From an uncultured Clostridia bacterium (GTDB lineage: Bacteria; Bacillota; Clostridia; Oscillospirales; Acutalibacteraceae): 8,874 nucleotides of DNA. Below are positions 1-5,026 of this stretch, one piece after another (position 1 is the first letter of the stretch; each line of letters opens with the position of its first letter). The stretch covers positions 1 to 8,874 of the forward strand of contig CAMJHI010000077.1 in the NCBI GenBank assembly GCA_946405475.1, given 5' to 3'. Made by a program: the position numbers and the translations under genes. The notes under the pieces are model-generated. The model did not search any database and was not told where the DNA came from. It saw only the letters and a list, made by a program, of their open reading frames with translations.

Positions 1-1030
1 CAGGTTTTAGTTCTCTGATGGATATTGATAAACTTATACCAGTAGCCCCATTATTCAGAATCAAAAACTGTTTTAGTTCTCTGATGGATATTGATAAACT
101 TATACATCAACAGAGAAATGATACTGACGACTCCCGTTTTAGTTCTCTGATGGATATTGATAAACTTATACATCATGCCCGAATTCTTCCAGGCTGTTTA
201 TGTTTTAGTTCTCTGATGGATATTGATAAACTTATACATCTACTGTCACCACCACTCAAAAGGCGCGGTTTTAGTTCTCTGATGGATATTGATAAACTTA
301 TACGCTATTTTGATAATGGTCAATTTCATGCGAGTTTTAGTTCTCTGATGGATATTGATAAACTTATACAAAAGCACAGTTCAATGGACAGCCGTATGTG
401 TTTTAGTTCTCTGATGGATATTGATAAACTTATACCATTCGACCGTCCGTTCCTGTGCCAGCAGGGTTTTAGTTCTCTGATGGATATTGATAAACTTATA
501 CGCGCTCATATTTTTTCTCCTTTCGTTTTTAGTTTTAGTTCTCTGATGGATATTGATAAACTTATACCAGTGGTTTTGAATATAACAGTAATATCATGTT
601 TTAGTTCTCTGATGGATATTGATAAACTTATACAATATGTTTTGCTTTTCCGAAAACTGCCGAGTTTTAGTTCTCTGATGGATATTGATAAACTTATACA
701 CTACACACCCTCAAGCGCAAGACTAAACAGTTTTAGTTCTCTGATGGATATTGATAAACTTATACTCATCTTGCCTTCGCCAGCAAAGCTGACGCGTTTT
801 AGTTCTCTGATGGATATTGATAAACTTATACAAAATGTTAGGTGGGGTAACAGGTTCAACCGTTTTAGTTCTCTGATGGATATTGATAAACTTATACGCC
901 TCTCAGATGTTCCATTGCAACGTGGTTGTTTTAGTTCTCTGATGGATATTGATAAACTTATACGGCTGGCTCTTCCCGAGCCGCACCAGCAAAAGTTTTA
1001 GTTCTCTGATGGATATTGATAAACTTATAC

Positions 1031-1057
1031 ATCTACTGCCACCACAGCAAGGGCGCG
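1031..1057 (+). other. Short CRISPR spacer (27 bp) homologous to the spacer at 238-267
   Basis: This spacer shares both ends (ATCTACTG at the start, GGCGCG at the end) and most of its middle with the 30-bp spacer at 238-267. Read in the first frame the two give IYCHHSKGA and IYCHHHSKGA. The differences are one missing His codon plus synonymous changes (TGT/TGC, TCA/AGC, AAA/AAG). This suggests that both came from the same coding site in two related invaders, but the protospacers themselves are not known. Confidence 0.8.
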
Positions 1058-1122
1058 GTTTTAGTTCTCTGATGGATATTGATAAACTTATACGGCAAGC
1101 TGAGAGGATATGCGTACAACGC

Positions 1123-1156
1123 GTTTTAGTTCTCTGATGGATTGATAAACTTATAC
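1123..1156 (+). repeat. CRISPR repeat variant with a 2-bp deletion
   Basis: This copy is 34 bp. The internal GGATATTGAT of the other repeats reads GGATTGAT here, a loss of one AT or TA dinucleotide. The rest is identical. It lies in the leader-distal part of the array, where spacer lengths also become irregular, which fits an old unit that is no longer copied. Confidence 0.95.
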
Positions 1157-1317
1157 GTGAACAATGACAACCGAGCGAACAAGTACGTTTTAGTTCTCTG
1201 ATGGATATTGATAAACTTATACATGATCCCGCCGAACAAGACCCATCAGGAGGTTTTAGTTCTCTGATGGATATTGATAAACTTATACGCAACAGAAAAG
1301 CCCGACGTCGGCACCCT

Positions 1318-1343
1318 GTTTCAGTTCTTTGATGGATATTGAT
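1318..1343 (+). repeat. Degenerate terminal CRISPR repeat
   Basis: The first 26 positions match the repeat with two substitutions (T to C at position 5, C to T at position 12). After GATATTGAT the similarity to the repeat end is lost and unique flank begins. A decayed last repeat is the normal sign of the leader-distal end, so it orients the array left to right. Confidence 0.93.
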
Positions 1344-1377
1344 CTGCCGACGCCTTTTGACTTCCAATGCATATAAC

Positions 1378-1412
1378 AAAAACGGACTTGTTCAGCGAGC
1401 AAGTCCGTTTTT
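1378..1412. terminator. Bidirectional rho-independent terminator between CRISPR array and kinase operon
   Basis: There is a perfect 13-bp inverted repeat, AAAAACGGACTTG (1378-1390) and its complement (1400-1412), with a 9-nt loop. A T-run continues to 1414 on the plus strand, and the A-run on the other side gives a U-tract on the minus strand. It sits 12 bp beyond the kinase stop codon and downstream of the array, so it can end transcripts arriving from both sides. Confidence 0.93.
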
Positions 1413-1424
1413 TTGTTGATTTCA

Positions 1425-2705
1425 TTATCTCAAGTGCGCGATGAAGCGGACCGTATGGCCGTCGTCACATTCCGCTTTGATGCTGCCCTTATGCGCTTCA
1501 CAGATACTGCGGGCGATGGAGAGCCCGATGCCGAAGCCGCCCGTTTGCGAATTGCGCGATTTGTCGGCGCGGTAAAAGCGGTCGAAAAGCCGGTCGAGCT
1601 CGCCCGCGTCGACGCCGTCGCTTTCGTTTTCGCACGTGATCACAACGCCCTTTTTATCCTTTTCGAGCGTAAAACGGATGGGGGCGTTTTCACCGGCGTA
1701 TTTGACGGCATTATCAAGAAGAATGGAGCAAAGCTGGCGCACGGCGTATTCGTCGCCCGTGTAGCTGACCGACGGCTCGATCTGCGTTTGCACTTCGTGC
1801 CCCGCCTGCTCGGCAAAATCGCGGAACGATTCCGCCGTTTCGCTCACCGCGGCGCTGACGTCGAATTCTTTCATGGGCAGGTCGGTCCCCGCCTCATCCA
1901 TTTTAGAAAGCGTGACAAGGGAATTGACCAGCTCGGTGAGCTTTTCGGTCTGCGCTTTGGCCTTGTCGATCCACTTCTGCTTACCGACCTCCATTTCCAG
2001 CACGCTCAGGCTGGTGGAAATGACGGTGATGGGCGTTTTCAATTCATGCCCCGCGTCGGTGATGAACTGCTTTTGCTTGCGGTTGCTTTCGATGGCGGGC
2101 TTGACGGCGCGCTTGGAAAACAGCACGATGAGCACGCAGATGAGCGCGCTGCAGATCACGGTGGCCGCAATGGACAGGATCAGGATCGTGCGCGCCGAAC
2201 TCATTTCGCGGTAATCATCCAGAAAGATCGCTTTATAGGTGCCGTCGGCCTGCTTGGCGACCCGGTATTTGTAGCCGCCGATGAAGCCGTTCCCCTCGCC
2301 GCGGCGCAGCGCCGCGTCCAGATACGGCTGGGTGTCAGCCTCGGTGACGGCGGCGATCTTGCTCAGATCGGCGCTGATCAGCGTGCCGTTTTCGTCATAG
2401 ATCAGCACGAAAAAGCGCGTGGAAAACGGCGTTTCCTCGTTGAACTGCCGGTCGAACCGCTTGAAAGCGGGCGGCTCGTCTTCTTCTTCGTCATCGTCAG
2501 GCTCTTGCGGCACCTGCGGGCGGTTCGGGCGGTCGGCGTCGAACATTCTGCCCCTGTTTTCACTGATCATATCGAGCGTGTCGTTGAGCCGGGCGTTGAC
2601 CGAAACGAAGTTGGCGACGTTGACGATCACGCACAGCAGCACCATCACCGACACCACCGCCGCGGTGGCGATGGCGATGAATTCTTTTCGCAGTCTTTTA
2701 ATCAT
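1425..2705 (-). CDS. Membrane sensor histidine kinase (two-component system)
   Basis: This is a 426-aa HisKA/HATPase kinase expected to autophosphorylate and pass phosphate to the response regulator encoded just before it. A short cytoplasmic N-terminus leads to a membrane segment at about residues 9-34, an outside domain at about 35-170, a second membrane segment at about 173-196 and then the kinase core. The H-box is GHELKTPI with phospho-acceptor His220, the N-box is LLDNAVKYA (329-337), and the F/G2 region is FDRFYRADKSR followed by GGFGIGLS (389-396). The G1 box is degenerate (ENESDGVDAGEL), as is common in clostridial kinases. The outside domain carries an unusual acidic run, EPDDDEEEDEPP (68-79). 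I chose the ATG at 2703-2705 because it overlaps the regulator stop (ATGATTAA), follows GGAGGCGGAG, and starts a typical basic plus hydrophobic N-terminus; the 40 upstream in-frame residues overlap the regulator gene. The signal it senses is unknown. Confidence 0.95.
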   Translation of the reverse strand: MIKRLRKEFIAIATAAVVSVMVLLCVIVNVANFVSVNARLNDTLDMISENRGRMFDADRPNRPQVPQEPDDDEEEDEPPAFKRFDRQFNEETPFSTRFFVLIYDENGTLISADLSKIAAVTEADTQPYLDAALRRGEGNGFIGGYKYRVAKQADGTYKAIFLDDYREMSSARTILILSIAATVICSALICVLIVLFSKRAVKPAIESNRKQKQFITDAGHELKTPITVISTSLSVLEMEVGKQKWIDKAKAQTEKLTELVNSLVTLSKMDEAGTDLPMKEFDVSAAVSETAESFRDFAEQAGHEVQTQIEPSVSYTGDEYAVRQLCSILLDNAVKYAGENAPIRFTLEKDKKGVVITCENESDGVDAGELDRLFDRFYRADKSRNSQTGGFGIGLSIARSICEAHKGSIKAECDDGHTVRFIAHLR

Positions 2706-3378
2706 GCTCCGCCTCCAGAATATAACCGAGCCCGCGGTTGGCGTGGATGGCCGACGAGGAACCGATGGCCTTGAGCTTTTTGCGCAGGTTGGAAATGTGC
2801 ACCCAGACGACGTTGATCTCCGCATCGGAATCCCAGCCCCACACGCGCTCCATGATCCGCTCGGCGGAAAGCACGGTTTGGGGCGAACGCAGGAACAGCT
2901 CCATCACGCGGTATTCCCGCCCGCTCAGCCGAACGGACTTGCCCGTGGTGCACGCGAGCATGCCGCTGCCGGGGTTGAGCGAAAGGTCGGCAAAGCTGAG
3001 CACGGAGGGCTTGTAATCCGCCCGGCGGCGCAGGATGGCGCGCACGCGGCTGAGCAGCTCATCCGGCTCAAAGGGCTTGGGCAGGTAATCATCCGCCCCC
3101 GCGTCGAAGCCGGTGATGCGGTCATCCTTCTGCGCCTTGGCGGTGAGCATCATGATCGGGGTGGTGTTGCCGTCCGCCCGCAGGCGGCGCAGCACCTCGA
3201 CGCCGTCCATTTTCGGCATCATCACGTCCAGAATGATGGCGTCATATTCATCGGCACCCGCATATTCGTAGGCCGACAGCCCGTCGTTCACGGCGTCGAC
3301 CGTGAACTGATTCTTTTCAAAAAACACCGTGAGAGCTTCGGCTAAATCAAGCTCGTCTTCGGCAATGAGCAAACGCAC
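2698..3378 (-). CDS. OmpR/PhoB-family DNA-binding response regulator
   Basis: This 226-aa protein is a transcription factor controlled by phosphorylation from the adjacent kinase. Its receiver domain (about 1-115) shows the acidic pair Glu7/Asp8, phospho-acceptor Asp51 in LDVMMPKMDG, Thr79 and Lys101 in YLPKPFEP. A winged-helix output domain follows at about 128-222, with VRLSGREYRVMELF, WVHISNLRKKL and the closing NRGLGYIL typical of the family. It starts at GTG (3376-3378), with GGGAGGG ending 7 nt upstream; the nearby ATG is out of frame. Its stop overlaps the kinase start by 8 nt, indicating coupled translation. Members of this family bind direct repeats spaced by about 11 bp. Such repeats occur in the 4880-4934 palindrome, so it probably controls the divergent promoters there (inference). 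Confidence 0.96.
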   Translation of the reverse strand: MRLLIAEDELDLAEALTVFFEKNQFTVDAVNDGLSAYEYAGADEYDAIILDVMMPKMDGVEVLRRLRADGNTTPIMMLTAKAQKDDRITGFDAGADDYLPKPFEPDELLSRVRAILRRRADYKPSVLSFADLSLNPGSGMLACTTGKSVRLSGREYRVMELFLRSPQTVLSAERIMERVWGWDSDAEINVVWVHISNLRKKLKAIGSSSAIHANRGLGYILEAEHD

Positions 3379-3398
3379 GGTTCATCCCTCCCGCGTTC

Positions 3399-3427
3399 AT
3401 TATAGTACGGCGGCGCTCAAAATGCAA
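3399..3427 (-). promoter_or_regulatory. Sigma-A-type promoter of the regulator/kinase pair
   Basis: Read on the minus strand, TTGCAT (3422-3427), a 17-bp spacer and a perfect TATAAT (3399-3404) stand just upstream of the regulator. The predicted start near 3392 leaves a very short leader that opens almost at the GGGAGGG ribosome site. It would let the two-component genes be made independently of the upstream VTC/DUF4956 promoter. Confidence 0.7.
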
Positions 3428-3432
3428 CGCCG

Positions 3433-4113
3433 TTACAGCGCCTCTTTTTCGGCGACCTTGCTGCAGGTGATGTTGAGGTTGCCGTTGCGGGTGCGGATCT
3501 CGTCGATGAACGCCTTGGGGATCTCGTCCGTTTTCAGCACGATCGCGTATTCCAGCTCATAAAGCGTGCCCATGTTGGTGGTCTTCACCTTTTCCAGCGC
3601 CGCGCTGGCGGTATACTGCCGGAACAGATCGTCAAACATGCCGTCGTAATCGAGGTTTTCGGGGATCGTGATCTTCAGCGTTCGCTCGGCCCGGTTGCCC
3701 TTGCCGAAGCGGATAAAGTTGAGAAAAAGCATAAATATACCGATAATTGCGAAAAACAATACAGCGAGCGTCACATAGCCCATGCCTGTGGCCAGACCGA
3801 TGGCCATGGCCAGAAAGATGGCGCCGATCTCTCGGGCCGTGCCGGGCGCGGAACGGAACCGAACCAGACTGAACGCGCCCGCGACCGCCACGCCCGCGCC
3901 GATGTTGCCGTTGACGAGCATGATGACCACCTGAACGATGGCGGGCAGCACCGCCAGCGCAACGGCAAAGGATTGCGAGCAGCGGTTGCGGAACAGGCAC
4001 ACGAGCGCCGTGAGCACGCCGAGCACCAGCGAAACCGCCGTGCACAGCAGAAAGACGGGCAGGGTGATGGAACCGGAGATAACGGATGAAAAAGTCAGAA
4101 TGGATTCAAGCAC
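3433..4113 (-). CDS. DUF4956 family integral membrane protein
   Basis: This 226-aa protein matches the DUF4956 family by recognition of its layout. It has an N-terminal hydrophobic half with about four membrane segments (roughly 17-41, 48-67, 71-110 with a break, 112-134), the conserved run AFSLVRFRSAPGTAREI (80-96) between helices, and a soluble C-terminal domain of about 85 residues (from ITIPENLDYDGMFDDLF onward) likely in the cytoplasm. Its biochemical role is not known. It starts with GTG at 4111-4113 inside the end of the VTC gene (8-nt overlap, AGTGCTTGA), with GGAGG upstream, so the two are translationally coupled. From memory, DUF4956 proteins often sit next to VTC-domain and CotH-kinase proteins in Clostridia; the pairing here supports a joint function, possibly as a membrane partner of the VTC protein. 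No CotH gene is seen in the window. Confidence 0.88.
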   Translation of the reverse strand: MLESILTFSSVISGSITLPVFLLCTAVSLVLGVLTALVCLFRNRCSQSFAVALAVLPAIVQVVIMLVNGNIGAGVAVAGAFSLVRFRSAPGTAREIGAIFLAMAIGLATGMGYVTLAVLFFAIIGIFMLFLNFIRFGKGNRAERTLKITIPENLDYDGMFDDLFRQYTASAALEKVKTTNMGTLYELEYAIVLKTDEIPKAFIDEIRTRNGNLNITCSKVAEKEAL

Positions 4114-4840
4114 TGTAACGCGCCTCCTTCGTAAAAATCGTTTGGTTGTTTTTGAGGATATGCTGCTGATAACAGGTTCCGTATTTGGAAAATGAGGTCG
4201 GGAAGATCTGCAGCTCGTTGAGCAGCCGGCTCAGCCACAGCGGACAGACGCCCGGGATCTTGATTTCCATCAGGGTCAGGTCGCCGTCAAGGATCGGCGC
4301 GCCGTGATCCCCCGCCGAAAGGCTGAGGGCGTCGAGCCGGTAGCGCAGGTTCGTGTCGAACGTGATGCGAAGCTCGGGATCCTCCAGCCCCTGATACGCT
4401 TCCCGGTCGTAGGCGATGAACACCTTCGGCTTTGTCTGATAAAACCGCTGAAAGTATTCGATCTCGCGTGTGATCTGATCCCGCTGCTGTGTTTTTTGCC
4501 CGTTGAGCAGCGAATCCGCCTGGAACGGCGTCGCCGTGATCCTTCTTTTATAAACGATCCCGTCAAATTTTTTCTTCAGTTCCACAAAGACCTTATCCTC
4601 CTGCGCGGGAACGCCGTAGCTTCTCACCCGAAGCTTTTCTTTGTAGACCGGCTTTTCCAGCGAGGCGCGGATCAGCCTGAAATCGTCCGTGTCATAATAA
4701 ACATTACATAAGGTGTAGGTCGGGTAATCGTCCGGCTTCACATAAGCCCGGAATCCGGCCTGAAACCGTTCGGCCTGCTGAGGCGTTAAGAAGTATTTCT
4801 TTTCGATCCGTTCAAAGCTGGTCTGAATGGCCTTGTTCAT
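4106..4840 (-). CDS. VTC-domain (polyphosphate polymerase-like) protein
   Basis: This 244-aa soluble protein resembles the VTC domain, a triphosphate-tunnel fold that in yeast Vtc4 makes polyphosphate from ATP. Tunnel-type basic and acidic residues are visible: RIEKKY (11-16), YKEKLRVRSYG (66-76), FVELKKK (85-91), YKRR (97-100), YDRE (144-147), LMEIKIPG (190-197) and the closing FSKYGTCYQ (217-225). There is no signal peptide or membrane segment, so it acts in the cytoplasm, perhaps docked on DUF4956. Polymerase activity is inferred from the fold; the bacterial members are poorly characterised. I chose the ATG at 4838-4840, because an in-frame GTG at 4847-4849 overlaps the AGGAGG ribosome site that properly serves the ATG. 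It is the first gene of the minus-strand operon, about 20 nt from the predicted transcription start. Confidence 0.87.
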   Translation of the reverse strand: MNKAIQTSFERIEKKYFLTPQQAERFQAGFRAYVKPDDYPTYTLCNVYYDTDDFRLIRASLEKPVYKEKLRVRSYGVPAQEDKVFVELKKKFDGIVYKRRITATPFQADSLLNGQKTQQRDQITREIEYFQRFYQTKPKVFIAYDREAYQGLEDPELRITFDTNLRYRLDALSLSAGDHGAPILDGDLTLMEIKIPGVCPLWLSRLLNELQIFPTSFSKYGTCYQQHILKNNQTIFTKEARYSA

Positions 4841-4848
4841 GTTCAGCA

Positions 4849-4854
4849 CCTCCT
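4849..4854 (-). promoter_or_regulatory. Ribosome binding site deciding the VTC gene start
   Basis: A perfect AGGAGG on the minus strand lies 8 nt before the ATG at 4838-4840. It rules out the in-frame GTG at 4847-4849, which would overlap it. Confidence 0.85.
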
Positions 4855-4866
4855 TGCTTGGCTTTG

Positions 4867-4872
4867 AGTATA
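4867..4872 (-). promoter_or_regulatory. -10 box of the VTC/DUF4956 operon promoter
   Basis: TATACT on the minus strand lies exactly 7 bp beyond the palindrome arm (gap 4873-4879). The hexamer 17 bp upstream is AAGTTC, a poor -35, so the promoter probably needs an activator bound to the neighbouring direct repeats. Transcription would start near 4860. Confidence 0.7.
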
Positions 4873-4879
4873 AGGCGGC

Positions 4880-4934
4880 AACCTAAAGGGAACTTAAAGA
4901 AAAAAAGTTTTTCGCTTTAGGTTCCCTTTAGGTT
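4880..4934. promoter_or_regulatory. Palindromic double operator, probable response-regulator binding sites
   Basis: Two 20-bp arms (4880-4899 and 4915-4934) are inverted copies with one mismatch. Around the centre at 4907 a run of A faces a run of T, so 24 of 27 positions pair over 55 bp. Each arm is itself a direct repeat with an 11-bp period: CTTTAGGTT, 2 bp, CTTTAGGTT on the right, and AACCTAAAG, 2 bp, AACTTAAAG on the left. Pairs of direct repeats one helical turn apart are how OmpR/PhoB-family regulators are known to bind. Assignment to the regulator at 2698-3378 is inference from position. Confidence 0.82.
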
Positions 4935-4941
4935 CGCGGGG

Positions 4942-4947
4942 TATCAT
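4942..4947 (+). promoter_or_regulatory. -10 box of the beta-helix lipoprotein promoter
   Basis: TATCAT begins 7 bp after the right palindrome arm, the mirror image of the minus-strand -10 box. The -35 position holds AGGTTC, far from consensus and inside the direct repeats, which suggests activation by a bound regulator. Transcription would start near 4954, giving a leader of about 73 nt. Confidence 0.62.
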
Positions 4948-4955
4948 GCAGACAC

Positions 4956-4974
4956 AGCAGGAAGCAAGCCTGCT
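4956..4974 (+). other. Hairpin at the predicted 5' end of the lipoprotein mRNA
   Basis: AGCAGG (4956-4961) and CCTGCT (4969-4974) can form a 6-bp stem with a 7-nt loop right at the predicted transcript start. A terminal hairpin of this kind can protect an mRNA from 5'-end decay. It may also be chance. Confidence 0.4.
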
Positions 4975-5010
4975 TTCCATCCACCGAACCCCACAACATG
5001 ATAAGGTATT

Positions 5011-5020
5011 AAAGGAGGAG
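5011..5020 (+). promoter_or_regulatory. Ribosome binding site deciding the lipoprotein start
   Basis: AAAGGAGGAG ends 6 nt before the ATG at 5027-5029, which begins a clear lipoprotein signal peptide. The upstream in-frame ATG at 4946-4948 would add 27 polar residues before the signal and coincides with the predicted promoter, so it is rejected. Confidence 0.9.
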
Positions 5021-5026
5021 ACAAAC

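Larger units (their letters stand above)
4..1343 (+). CRISPR. CRISPR array, 20 repeats plus a degenerate terminal repeat, probably type II
   Basis: The array has 36-bp repeats that begin GTTTTAGTTC and end AAACTTATAC. They start at 4, 70, 136, 202, 268, 334, 400, 466, 532, 598, 664, 730, 796, 862, 928, 995, 1058, 1123, 1187 and 1253, and a decayed copy starts at 1318. Nineteen are identical; the one at 1123 lacks 2 bp. Spacers are 30 bp, except 31 bp (964-994), 27 bp (1031-1057), 29 bp (1094-1122) and 29 bp (1289-1317). The decayed repeat on the right implies that the leader lies to the left, outside the window, and that transcription runs on the plus strand. Bases 1-3 are the end of another spacer or of the leader. 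A 36/30 periodicity, a GTTTTAG start and a weakly palindromic CTTATAC end are usual for type II (Cas9) repeats, so type II is inferred; no cas gene or anti-repeat is visible. The repeat is about 28% GC, well below the flanking genes. No spacer was seen to match the rest of the window. Confidence 0.97.

Noticed and set aside
18..1001. Long plus-strand open frame encoding a repetitive FSSLMDIDKLI protein
   Set aside because: It is the CRISPR array read in frame: the unit length of 66 bp is a multiple of three and the repeat lacks stops in that frame. There is no ribosome site and the between-repeat residues are unrelated to each other.
903..1379. Minus-strand open frame over the end of the array
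   Set aside because: Reverse reading of the same CRISPR repeats (ISLSISIRELK motif); no start signal and no protein family.
1344..1424. Possible tracrRNA anti-repeat beside the array
   Set aside because: No stretch complementary to the repeat was found here; the only structure is the terminator and the short inverted match with the last spacer.
1413..2774. 453-aa plus-strand open frame
   Set aside because: It is the GC-rich shadow opposite the histidine kinase; the minus-strand product has complete HisKA and ATPase motifs.
796..3000. Self-targeting by a spacer (short match GCAAAGCTGA between the spacer at 766-795 and the regulator gene)
   Set aside because: Only about 10 bases agree, which is expected by chance; no spacer has a convincing match in the window.
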